Assembly (NCBI GenBank): GCA_001579985.1
Contig: LRSR01002423.1
Location: 1 to 64,000, forward strand
Reading direction: 5' to 3'
DNA: 64,000 nt
From: Hypsibius dujardini
Taxonomy: Eukaryota; Tardigrada; Eutardigrada; Parachela; Hypsibiidae
Numbering within the stretch: position 1 is the stretch's first letter; every line of letters begins with the position of its first letter. The notes beneath the pieces were generated by a model. That model made no database searches. It worked only from the letters and a program-made list of their open reading frames with translations, and was not told the origin of the DNA. Positions 12,360 through 23,873 of this stretch are shown one piece after another. The position numbers and the translations under genes are program-made.

Positions 12360-12783
12360 ACCCTCCGTAGCGTCGTGTCACTTGCCGAATTGTGGGAACT
12401 GCTGGAAGCGAGGGCGTCGGATGACATTGTCACTGTCCCGGATGATGCACCGAAAGAAGGCATCTCGGTGGTGGATAAAGTTTCCAGTGCCAGAGTTCGT
12501 TGATAGAGTATTTTTTATACCTCACCTCCCCTCGCCCCTCGCCCCGTGTATTACTGGTATTACAAGTTGTTTGCCTTAAATAGTTTGGAACCATTACGTG
12601 TGTGCCGTTGTTTTGTTCATTCCGGCAGCTCATGCGCAACATCCAATTTGCGCAATAAGCTGAGTACGTGCAAATATAAAAACGGTTTTCTCGGCAGTCC
12701 ACTGGCCATGACCTTGCGCAAGCCCCGCTTTAAACTTGGAGTTAAGAAATTTTATCAAACATTTTTGGATGCCAACATGTAGT
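12360..12783 (+). pseudogene. Fragment of PPIP5K last exon and 3' flank (first duplicate)
   Basis: This matches the PPIP5K last exon from about position 5385 through the stop region and its 3' flank to about 5780, with scattered differences. It lacks all upstream exons, so it cannot make an enzyme. It marks the border between duplicated units in the Hsp70-RING array. Confidence 0.85.
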
Positions 12784-13804
12784 GAACACTTTCCTTTAAT
12801 AGAATCGAAACACAAATTTCCGGGTTTCAGAAATGTCAGCTTTCTTGCCATTGTTACTATCACACACCGTTAAGGCAACAAAACGGGAAGGTTTGAGATT
12901 TCGCAAGTGTCACAGACTGTCGGATTTTTCGAATTATTTTCTGGCTTCCAGCAAAGACGACTTTATATAACCTGACACCCGTTTAATTTGTTTAAACCGA
13001 CATCGTAGCCCTAGTACACAACTGGCGTACGAAAAGTCTTTTTTCCGTACCCATTAAAGAGGAATTTTCACCTTAAATTTGTACGTAGAAACAGCGGTTA
13101 ATATCATACATATTGTGTACGGCCACCAAAAAACGTACGCCGTACATATACCGGTAATATACAATCGTATTTATTTTAATCCGTGTATACAGTTCTCAGC
13201 CCTTAAAAACATTACGCGGGAGAAATATAGTGTCAGATGAAAATCTTTAGAGAAATCTTATGTAATTCGTAAGGCGTATTTTATACATACTTTGTAAGAC
13301 CATACGAATATGTTCAGGTCTTACTAACTTTGTAGGGCTGGATGGGCGGAAAAGTTGTAGTCAATGCCTTCATCTTCCTGTGGACTTCTGTCATACGACT
13401 TATGAAACTATTACCTGTGTTTGTTTGAAAACAATTACCTGTGTTTGTTTGAAAACAATTCCCAGAATTGTTTCAAAAGTTTCGTTTAGACGGGTTAAAC
13501 ATCGAATCCCTCGAACCTTTAACTACTGACGCTGGATAAACCAGGGTATAATGGCGCCTGAATATTGTTCCGGTCTTCCCAAAGCCGCGAAACGTGAAAG
13601 CATAAGTTTCACAATTCTTCGCGAAAATGCTAAAGTTGTTTTAGAACTATTTTGAACTCATATTTCGCTGTGTTTTAAAATAATTAGAAATCCCACCACT
13701 GCGTCCCACAAGATGCCAAATCCTGCGCACCCTGCACAGACTTTTATTCTGTCATTTATTTCTAAAAACGTATAGTCTGCTCGGATTTCGAATAAGAATG
13801 AATT
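12784..13804. other. Intergenic spacer within the Hsp70-RING array
   Basis: No gene is seen. It has several short AT-rich stretches and a tandem repeat of about 25 bp near 13410-13460 (ATTACCTGTGTTTGTTTGAA). Confidence 0.5.
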
Positions 13805-13939
13805 CCAGGCAAACGCTATGGGTTGAATCGGTGGGGTGGCGGACGGCGCCACAAGTGTAAATTATAAACAACACTCATTCAATTTACACTTGTGGCGCCC
13901 TCCGCCACCCCATCGATTCAACCCATAGCGTTTGCCTGG
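13805..13939. mobile_element. Palindromic MITE, copy 1
   Basis: Two arms of about 60 bp are inverted repeats that begin CCAGGCAAACGCTATGGGTT and meet around a short AT-rich centre, so almost the entire 135 bp is a foldback. A second copy lies at 37544-37695. No coding capacity. A TA target duplication is clear for copy 2 but not for this copy. Confidence 0.8.
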
Positions 13940-14406
13940 TAAGGCGTATAAATTTTGAACGCTCACACATATCGCTTCACATGAATTTAGACGGATAAAA
14001 AGAGTGGTCACACGTCCTAGAAACGATCTCACAAATTATGTGCGGAATGGCGTATAATTTGTGTGAAAATTTGACTTTTCGTATGACTTTTTGTACTTAA
14101 TTTTTTCATGTTTGCTAGGGTAGGTGGATATGCGCGAGCGAGCCAGAGATGAATCAGGCTATTACACCCTTTTACAACAGCGTGATGATCGAGTTGTAAT
14201 TTAATTGTCCAGATGAAATTCTGAAGTGTTTCCAGACAGAACAAAATAAGAATTATTAAAGGGCACTTCGTGGCTTTCAGTAGACGAAGTGTCACGATAC
14301 AACGTTTGTACAAACCAAGTCGCCGCAAACATCTGCTATTCAACGTTGTTGTAAACCGGGAATCGCACGAATTAATGAACGCTAAGAGAAGGTTGACGAA
14401 TTTTAA

Positions 14407-17400
14407 TCAATAGTGAACCCTGTTTCTACTTGTCACAAGTGCCCGGCACAAGGGGCAAACGTTAATGTCCCTTTGTGAGCAATCTTGACAAATGCAAATA
14501 TGACCGCACGGAATCAGAATCATGTTTTTTGGTGAATCCTGGCAGATCGAGCATAGTTTTTCATCCTCTTGCGCCTGAACCACTACAACAAAAGCACGTA
14601 AGTTTCATGATTAGGTTAAAATAAAAGTACGGGGTACCCTTTCAATTCACCACTTAATTAAACTTAATTACGTTTGTCTACTTCCTCTTCGCGACCCATT
14701 TTGATCAAGACTCTCGTCAAAGCAGCAGACACTTTTTCAACATCGACTGTTCGCTTAACCATTCTAAGATACGCCTCCGCAGCCTCCCAATCGTCTGTGA
14801 AAAGAAAACGACCAGTTAAAACGAAATTGTTCTGTTAATGGTTACAACAAAGCTTACTGAAGTCCTTTGCTCGGATCGTCTCTAGCAAAACCTTGTATTG
14901 GACAGCACAAGCCGCGTCAGTATATGCCCGCATGGCTTCGGTATGTTTGGCGACCCGCATGAAACCATCGCCAATCATCCGTTGTAGTTGAGTCTTTGAA
15001 TCGCTGCTTTTGCTGTCATCTTGATTTTTGGGGAACAGAATGCCAAAAATTGACTCCTGTTAACAATAAATTTTGTCATTAACATGTATTAGATACGACT
15101 ACAGAATTCTGTAGCAATGATCGCCCAAACATCTGGTGAAGAAAACTTTTGTCGATGTTCTCCATCCTTCCGTTCGCTGAATAATCTCATCACAAAAATA
15201 AATATTAATTTTCGCGTTTTCACGAGGAACCATTCTTGCGACAATAGAACGTAATAGCAGAACAGTTAGTTTTATTTTAGAGTTATTCGTCAGTTTTTGT
15301 GGGAGTATTTTCAATCAAACGCGGAGATTCGCCAAATGAACATTTTGTTTCTATTTTCATTAACAGCAATATTCTTCCGCTTTAAACACTACGAATTTAA
15401 TTTTCTAAATCTGAAAATATTTTGAAACGTCATCCATGTTATTAATTTGCCGTGAACTTTGTGATTGCTGTTTGGTAGCTTATGGGATCTTTACATCGAA
15501 TACTGATAAAAACCAAGTAAACTGAATCGATATTTATGTTCCACTTTATACGTCGAGTTACTCACCATCGTACTTCCATCTTCTTCGCAAAGCTTGGTAA
15601 CAAGATCTGACGCTTCATCATCTAACTTGTGTTGAAATAGGTACGAAATGACGTCAGCATGGTTATAGTCTTTGCAAGTTGCCATAATTTTTCGTAGCAC
15701 CGGCAAAGTCTCGTTCTTTCTTTCAGGACTTTTGACTGTAAACAGCGCGTCGAGCAGCCGGTCTTTGATGATTCTTCAAATGCAACGTCATTAGAACAAA
15801 ATCAGTTCAATCAAAAGTATTTACTTTTGGAGTGAGAATGTTAACTGACCTTTTGTCTGCTTCCATAAAGGGAATGTCGATTAAATGTACCAGAAAGTCA
15901 ACGATATCAACTGGGCGTTTAGCGGATGCAGCCGAACACAGCGTATCAATGTGCTTAAACGGCGTGGTTCGCAGCAGTGCATTGGTTCGCGAGTTCATCA
16001 ATGTCGCCCATATTTGGTCAGATGTTGAGTTTTGATGGCCCAGTATTTCCAACCAGAGGTTGTAGCTTCCACGAAGTAAAAGGAATTCCACCAGTGCTTC
16101 GTGGTCGGTCGCTATGTCTTTGGCGGGCGCCGTTTGAGCTGTTGGTTTGCGTGCGATTTCAGGCTTAGTTACCGAAACCTTGTTTGGCACGCTAACGCTA
16201 GATTCAGTGTTTGCTGATTTGAAGTTGAGCCTAAATCTTGGAAGTTTGTCCTTATAATGTGCATACCTCGCAGCGCCACAAGGAATGACCTCATGAAAGG
16301 AATTAACCATTGGCGTACTTAAAAAATGCGTACTAAAACGAGAGTCACTTTTAACGTACGACTTGAGTTCATCCGAATCAAACCCAAGCTGGGTAATGCC
16401 TCCATGAAGCATCAGAATCAATTTCTCGTTGGCATCTATTTTTGCAGAGAAGATGACCTCGTCTATAACCGCACCCATCGTTTGAAAGATGGTTGTCTGT
16501 ATTTTCCGGCAACCTTGGCACTTCTGATTCAGCACTTTTAAGTACAGCAGAAATATTTCGTTCATGGTTGGAACAAATGTGCCGTTCTGCAAACTCTTTA
16601 GGAGCGAAGCCGCGTTTCCACCACGGAACCAGGCTTTGTATCCATTTTCTAGGGATTTTTCAGAATGATACTGTTGATCATGACCATTCGTAGCGCTAAA
16701 CACCTGGACCAGGTCCCAATGTTGCTTCGTAGCTAATTCACACGGAATGTCCGCGTGGGCAAGGATGTCGTTAAGTAAGCCGCGATACTGGATCACCGAA
16801 ACCCGTAAGCCTCTCCCGGCGTAGTCTACCACAACAAACGTGTACCGCAACAATACGACAGGAATGTACCTTGATCCAAACAGGTAAGCGAGGGGTTCGG
16901 GAATGACGTCCAGCACAGCGATACCTGCAGCTTGTGCTGATTCCGTCACTGCAGCAATCGCGGCATCGTCAAAGCTCAACGGTACCGTCAGAACGACGTC
17001 ACGAATTTCCTCGTGGATGTTGAGACTCTTCAATTTCTTGCTGGCATTTCGTATCAATTCAATGAAAATGAAAGTGTACACGTTGTATGGGGTTGTGGTG
17101 AGTACCTCGGAAGGGTATTGCGAGATCTTAATCCGTAATTCCCCGCTTGGCTCAGAAACCAGGTCATATTTCCATCGTTTTTTGCTTGTCGACGTTTCGG
17201 GTTCCCCAATCTTTTTACCGATGAGACTCTTGGCCTCAAATACGCAAACTCCGTCAAAATCCGGTGACGTCAACGGGAAGGAAGGCTGTTTTGGGTGGTG
17301 ATTCAGAGGGAGAAATTGGTTGTCCTTGGTGAACCTGACAAGACTAGGGATAGTTATCGCACAGACAATCTCGTTCTTTTCATCGGTGACGTTCGGGTCG

Positions 17401-17465
17401 TAAATAAACAGCGAGCTCTCTACGTTTCCGATATTGATTCCGACATGGAGTGGCTGGTTTGCCAT
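14407..17465 (-). CDS. Hsp70-type nucleotide-binding domain fused to a RING finger, copy B
   Basis: Exons (minus strand): 17465-15850, 15773-15566, 15056-14858, 14794-14672, 14582-14407, joining to 773 residues with the same intron positions and phases as copy A. Domain order is the same. The phosphate-1 motif reads GINIGNVESS, so the Asp that helps hold Mg-ATP in Hsp70s is Asn here; the EAKSLIG lysine and VVVDYAGRG remain, and the adenosine-side motif reads LMLHGGITQLGF. Divergence from copy A is concentrated after the first loop, around residues 200-215, and at the end of the ATPase domain. All RING cysteines and the histidine are kept. The open frame suggests an active gene; ATPase function is doubtful. 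Confidence 0.87.
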
Positions 17466-18531
17466 TTGAGTAGCCTCTGCACGGCGGAGATTGGACTTTC
17501 CGCCAAAGTTTACAGCCGAAAAAGCTCGTTCCTCATTATAATGAACTTGTAAACGCGGAATTACAACAGAAAGTCACCGGGTAAGAACGTATAATCGAAG
17601 AAAATGAATTTGAGAACTCGCCGTGCACGTCTACGAGCGCGCATCGAGGGAAGTTAGCTTCTTCCGCTTGTGAATATCATGATTCATTTGCAAATACATA
17701 TCGAGAACTAAATTCACTTATGTCTAAATTGGAGTCATACTGTTAGCGATAGGGGTATCAGAGCTCGAATTCCGTCAAGACTGGATTAATACGACGTAGG
17801 TGTAAATTTGCAGCGGAAGAGATATGCTATCATTGCGCACCAACACTGTGTTATTGTTATACGGTCTAATCGTAGCTTGCCCGTTTTCGAGAGATAGCCT
17901 CTCTCACGGCTGATGCGCCTTTACTGTACAATCCTCTTGCAATCCAATCCTGAACTATAATCTTATTTACGATATTCCGGTTAGGGCTTACCGTAGCATA
18001 TCCCTGATGTGCAAAAGCTGCTAAATAACGCGCGCACACACGAACTGCATAGCTAAATTTTGTCACCGAACTTTATAGGTAGCGCTGGACTGTCATCTCT
18101 GTCATCTCTGAATTCAATTTTGTAGCTTGTCAAAACTTTCAGCTGTAAAAATCTTATGCCTTCCGTATTTAGATTATCTACAACATAATTTGTTCAGGAA
18201 TAATGATTAGTGGTTACCTTAAGTGCTAAGTTAATTTAATTTAATTTAAGTGCTCATTTCCCTAAGTTTAGAATAAAAATATATTACAAGCACCATAAAG
18301 ATTGAAAGTTTAATAAAACGTTTGACAATAAAACTAGTGTCGATCTTAATTATAGATATTCCGAGTTTCACAGCACTGTTATCTAACACTTATTTTCTAG
18401 TTTTTGCGTTGAGGTAACTGCTCTAATCCTGGACATCCATCCTGCTGTAAACATTTCAAAAACCAATCTGTGTGTTTCTAGATCTAAGGTTAGCCCTCTG
18501 GAATTTCATTGACCTCTTCTAATTTAGTATT
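17466..18531. other. Upstream flank of Hsp70-RING copy B
   Basis: Nearly identical over roughly 950 bp to the flank of copy A, differing by scattered substitutions and small indels. It probably carries the copy B promoter. The match stops near 18530, where copy A's flank instead joins a PPIP5K fragment. Confidence 0.6.
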
Positions 18532-18797
18532 AGTACTAATTTTTTTAATCTCAATCGATAAATGTTCCAATTTTTCAAATACATGTTCTCGACGCTCAAT
18601 TTTTTATGATACTTCTCAGGGTCCTTATTTCATCCGTGTCTCTCTTGAATCAATAACTGGATTGGAACTACGCCCACTTTTGCTTGATATTGAGCGACGC
18701 TTAGGGTACTGTTTGTAAAACTCCTTTGCTCGTGAACGTTTTCATTTCTGATTTTTTCTCGGCCTCTCTATTCGTTGGTATGCCGGTTACAGGTGAT

Positions 18798-19640
18798 TGA
18801 CTGTCTGTTTGTCTGTCTGTCTATTTGTCTATCTGTTTGTTTGTCTGCCTGTCTGTCTGCCAGCCAGATTACCTGCCTGCTTCTTCTTCCATAAAATACG
18901 AACAGTTCGGCAACCATTAACTATCCTAAGACTAAGCGAGATCGTTTCTTGACAAAAGTAAAGGAAACCGGAGTTCATCACCAACCGCGTGTTCAGTACG
19001 GCTGTGATAAAGGGATAAGTGACACCTTCGAGTGAAGCTTTAGTGGGCGACTCGGACGACGGTGCAAAGATACATTCGTTTCTGCGTTTACATTGAGAGA
19101 AATTAACCGTCGTGTTTCCCATTTCGTGGTCCGTAGAGTCGGCATGCTTCCGTGTCCAGAATGTCCGTCCCCTGGAAACTCTCCACAACGCCCTGTCCTT
19201 CCGGCAGCTTGATACCTTTCTGCAGAATGTCCTCGATGGCAACTGCAAAACCGCTTCGACGCTGTCCGAGAAGAACAAATCTCTCAACGACGGTGTCCCC
19301 TCTGTGGCGTCGTGCCACTTTGCCGAATCATGGGAACTGCCGAAAGCGAGGACGTCGGATGACATTGTCACTGTTCCGGATGATGCACCGGAAGAAGGCA
19401 TCTCGGTGGTGGACAAAGTTTCTAGTGCTTTGATAGAGTATTTATTTATACCTCCCCCCCCCCGGTTGCTTTGTTCATTTCGGCAGCTTAAGCGAAACGT
19501 CCAATTTACGTTGCAATCTGCGCAACAAGCTGAGTGCGCGCAAATCTAAAAACGGTCTATTCGTCAGCCCATTCACTAGTCATGGGCTTACGTTAGCCCC
19601 GCTTTAAACTTGAAGTTAGGAAATGACATTTTACTAACAT
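18798..19640 (+). pseudogene. Duplicate of PPIP5K last two exons and 3' flank (second duplicate, broken)
   Basis: It begins in a CTGT microsatellite (18798-18872), then copies the penultimate exon (about 18895-19065), the intron and the last exon (about 19140-19430), plus 3' flank. The penultimate-exon copy carries a one-base insertion relative to the parent (GGAGTTCATCACC for GGAGTCATTACC), so it is out of frame, and there are no upstream exons. The last-exon frame is largely open, which suggests a fairly recent origin. Confidence 0.85.
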
Positions 19641-20380
19641 TCAGCAGAACCCAGGGAGTATAGTACTAGTACCACTCATGTAAGCTAGATAAACTTTTTA
19701 ATGTCACCTATACCACATTTGTCTTCAACATTTCCGAGTATTTTAGGATTGCAGTCTTTCATGATGTATAATATAAACTGTCTTTACTGTAACAGGAAGT
19801 TCGTTAAAGTTTTTCGTACAGAATATTAAACTAATACCATCGTGACGAATTTTAGTAAACTTTAGTTTGATAAATTTATTACAGGTACTCTCAGTACAGA
19901 CACCATCCACTATAATTAATGTCTGCTTTTTTTCTCGAAAGTCATAGTTACAATTTTGTCAAAAAATCTAACGTTTTAGGAAAAGTGCTTAAATTAATCG
20001 TGGACAAATTTTCTATTTGTTGTTGCTCTACGAGCTTGTTGGAGGAAACGTCATACTCTGAATCAATGCCTGTACTTATTGTGACTATCTGATCCCATAT
20101 TTTATTCTCTACTCCGATTTTAATTAAATTCATTATTAGTCTTCCCACTACCAGTTATACCATAAACTATTGTGCTACTAGGATGCATAATAAAATTATT
20201 TTTACCTTCTAGGTTTTTGAACTGTTGTTTTTCACTGAGATTTGCTAGATTTTTGTAAGTGACAAAGCTAATCATTCCTATGCGTTCATAAGAATTCCCT
20301 TGCATCGAATAGATATATAAGTTGAAAATAGTTTTTTCTATTATTTGTATTACTCCCTCTGCCTTCCACAATGTTGCTCA
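19641..20380 (-). other. AT-rich insert with a short P-loop ATPase-like remnant (fossil, family uncertain)
   Basis: This AT-rich stretch is unlike its surroundings. On the minus strand near 20120-20170 it encodes HPSSTIVYGITGSGKT, a Walker-A motif with a preceding HP that resembles packaging-type ATPases of virus-like elements such as Polintons; a kinesin-like origin is also possible. Only a small, degenerate piece is present, and no other recognisable parts are seen. Confidence 0.3.
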
Positions 20381-20610
20381 AACTAATTTCTATGATTCTA
20401 CTAGCTGTTTCAGTACAAGCGTACAGGTATTACTGTATTGCCGCGTGGAAGTGCTGGGAGCGTTGTTCGTTTTGAATGTTGTTTGAATGTTGTTATCACG
20501 ATACAACGTTGGCACAAACCAAATCGCCGCAAACATCTGATATTCAACGTTGTTGTAAACCGGGAATAGCATGAAATAATAAACGCCAAGGAAAGGCTGA
20601 CGAATTTTGA

Positions 20611-23600
20611 TTAATAGCGAGCCCTGTATTTATTGGTCACAGGTGCCCGACACAAGGGGCAAACGTTAATGTCACTTTGTGAGCAATCTTGACAGATGCA
20701 AATATGACCGCACGGAATCAGAATCGTGTCTTTTGGCGAATCCTGGCAGATCGAGCATAGTTTTTCATCCTCTTGCGCCTGAATCACTACAACAAAAGCG
20801 TGTAAGGTTAATGATTAGGTTAAAATAAAAGTACAGGACACCCTTTATTTTCAACACTTAATTAAACTTAATTACGTTTGTCTACTTCCTCTTCGCGACC
20901 CAATTTGACCAAGACTATTGTCAAAGCAGCGGAAACTTTTCCATCATTGATGGTTCGCTTTACCATCCTAAGATACGCATCCGCAGCCTCCCAATCGTCT
21001 GTGAAAATAAAACGACTAGTTAAAACGGAAGTCTCTGTTAATGGTTACAACAAAGCTTACTGAAGTCCTTTGCTCGGATCGTCTCTAGCAAAACCTTATA
21101 TTGAACAGCACAAGCCGCGTCAGTATATGCCCGCATGGCTTCGGCATGTTTGGCGACTCGCATGAAACCATCGCCAATCATCCGTTGTAGTTGAGTCTTT
21201 GAATCGCTGCTTTCGCTGTCTTCTTGATTTTCGGGGAACAGAATACCAAAAATCGACTCCTATCAACAGTGAGTTTTGTCATTAACATGAATGGGATACG
21301 GCTACAGAATTCTGTAGCAATGATCACCCAAACAACTGGTGAGCAAACAAATTCGTCAATGTTTTTCATCCCTCCGAATAATCTTGTCACAAAATTAAAT
21401 AATGACTTTTGCATTTCTACGAGGAACTATTCTTGCGACTTTAGAACGGAATAGCAGAACGGTTTATTTTATTTTAAAGTACTGTATAATCTCGATGAAA
21501 ACACGGGAACATCTTCAGTTGAAAAGAACATGCGTCAATTGTTACCGGTGTCTTATTGATTTAAACAATTGAGCATAAGACTGCATTCAATTGATTACGG
21601 GTGTAATGCTGTAATCGTACGGGCAGGATTTACCACACCGGTGGGCAAAATAAGCGAGCGTTCGATTGGCCAACAATTATTCCCGTGTTTTCATCGAGAT
21701 TATACAGTAATTCGTTAGTTTTCCTGGGAGCATTTTTAATTGAACTCGGAGTTCCACCAAATGAAAGTTTGTTAGTAATTCCACTGACAACAAAATTATT
21801 CCGCTTTAAACGCAACGAATTTTATTTTCTAAATCTGAAAATATTTTATAACGTTACACATGTAAATAAATTCGCCGTGAACTTTGTGGTTGTTGTTTGT
21901 TATCTTATGGGAGCTTTTATATTGAATACTGATGAAAACCAAGTAAACTGAATCGGTATTTCTGATCCACTTTTAACGTTGAGTTATTCACCTTCGTACT
22001 CCCTTCACGTCGGCAAAGCTTAACAGCAAGATCCGACGCTTCTTCGACTAGTTCGTGTTGAAATAGGTACGACATGACGTCAGCATGGTTATAGTCTTTG
22101 CAAGTTGCCATAAATGTTCGTAGCACCGGCAAATTCTCGTTCTTTCTTTCAGAACCTTTGACGTTAAACAGCGCGTCGAGTAGTTGGTTTGTAATGAATC
22201 TTCAAATGCAACGTCATTAGAACAAAAACAGTTCAATCGAAAGTATTAACTTTTGGAGTGAGAATGTTAACTGACCTTTTGTCTGCTTCCATGAAGGGAA
22301 TGTCAAGTAATTGTACCAGAAAATCAACGATATCATCTGGGCGTTTAGCGGATGCAGCCGAACACAGCGTATCAATGTACTGAAACGGTGTGTTTCGCAG
22401 CAGTGTATTAGTTCGCGAGTCCATCAGTGTCGCCCATATTTGGTCAGATGTTGGGTTTTGATGGTCCAATAATTCCAGCCAGAGGTTGTAGCTTCCAAGA
22501 AGTAAAAGGAATTCCACCAGTGCTTCGTGGTCGGTCGCTGTGTTTTTGGCGGGTGGTGACAGAGCTGTTGATTTACGTGCCGGAGCGGTTTCGGGTTTGG
22601 TTGCCGAAACCTCATTTGGCGCGCTAACGCTAGATTCAGTGTTTGCTGATCTATAGCCGAGTTTAAATCTTGAAAGTTTATCCTTATAATATGCGTACTC
22701 CGCAGCGCCATCAGGAATGGTTTCAACATAGATCTGTTTGCTCCGTATGCTATGGCTAATGAAATGAAGGTGACTTTTAACGTACGGTTTGAGTTCATCC
22801 AAATCAAACACACGTTCGGCAAAGCTTCCATGAAGCACCAGAATCAATTTCTCGTTGGCATCCAATTTTGCAGAGAAGATGACTTCGTCTATAACCGCAC
22901 CCATCGTTTGGAAGATGGTTGCCTGTATTTCCTGGCAGCCTTGGCACTCCTGATTCAGCACCTTTAAGTACAGAAGAAATATCTCGTTCATGGTTGGAAC
23001 AAACGTGCCGTTTCGCAGACTCTTCAGGAGCGAAGCCGCGTTTCCGCTACCGAACCAGGCCTTGTATCCCTCCTCTAAGGATTGTTCAGAATGATACTGT
23101 TGATCGTGGCCATTCGCAACGCTGAACACCTGGACCAGGTCCCAATGTCGTTTTGTGGCTAATTGAGTCGGAATGTCCGCGTGGGCAAGGATGTCAATAA
23201 GTAAACCTTGATACTTGATCACCGATGCCCGTAAGCCTCTTCCGGCGTAATCTACCACAACAAAGGTGTCCCACGATACGTCCGGAATGTAGCCAGCTCC
23301 AAACAAGCAAGCAAGGGGTTCGGGGATGACGTCCAGCACAGCGATACCTGCAGCTTGTGCTGATTCCGTCACTGCAGCAATCGCGGCATCGTCAAAGCTC
23401 AACGGTACCGTCAGGACGACGTCACGAATTTCCTTTTGGATGTTACGAATTTTCAATCTCTTTCTGGCTTTTCGTATCAATTCAGTGATGATCAGGGTGT
23501 ACACGTTGTATGGGGTTGTGGTGAGTATTTTGGAAGGGTGTCGCGAGATCATAATCCGAGATGCCCCGCTTGGCTCAGAAACCAAGTCGTATTTCCATCG

Positions 23601-23873
23601 TGTTTCGTTTATCAACGTTTCGGGCTCCCCAATCTTTTTACCGATGAGACTCTTGGCCTCAAAAACGCAAACTCCGTCAAAATCCGGTGACGTCAACGGG
23701 AAGTTTGTCTGTTTTGGGTGGTGATTCCGAGGGAGGCATTTGTTGTCCTTTGTGAACCTGACAACGCTTGGAATAGTTAGACAACAGACAATCCCATCGT
23801 CCGGGTCAGCAATGACCAGCGAACTCTTTGCGTTTCCGATACTGATTCCGACACGGAGTGGCTTGTTTGCCAT
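20611..23873 (-). CDS. Hsp70-type nucleotide-binding domain fused to a RING finger, copy C
   Basis: Exons (minus strand): 23873-22276, 22199-21992, 21259-21061, 20998-20876, 20786-20611, joining to 767 residues. The same five-exon structure is kept. Phosphate 1 reads GISIGNAKSS (Asp replaced by Ser) and the adenosine-side Gly-Gly is changed (LVLHGSFAERVF), so this copy has lost the most nucleotide-binding residues. The EAKSLIG lysine and VVVDYAGRG are kept. The RING is complete (CSIC, PCGHICIC, QDC, CPLC). The C-terminal tail reads NKYRARY before TAA, whereas copies A and B end in TGA. Intron 2 has gained a TA-flanked MITE absent from copy B. It probably acts as a RING ligase with a non-hydrolysing Hsp70-like module. 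Confidence 0.87.
21482..21707. mobile_element. TA-flanked MITE inside intron 2 of Hsp70-RING copy C
   Basis: Perfect 28-bp terminal inverted repeats beginning CTGTATAATCTCGATGAAAA lie at 21482-21509 and 21680-21707, flanked by TA on both sides (21480-21481, 21708-21709). The matching intron of copy B (near 15275) lacks the element and reads straight across. It is a non-autonomous Tc1/mariner-type insertion that postdates the gene duplication. Confidence 0.88.

Noticed and set aside
20120-20371. A functional kinesin or ATPase gene at the P-loop motif
   Set aside because: Only a short degenerate remnant surrounds the Walker-A-like motif, so it is listed as a fossil fragment of uncertain family.
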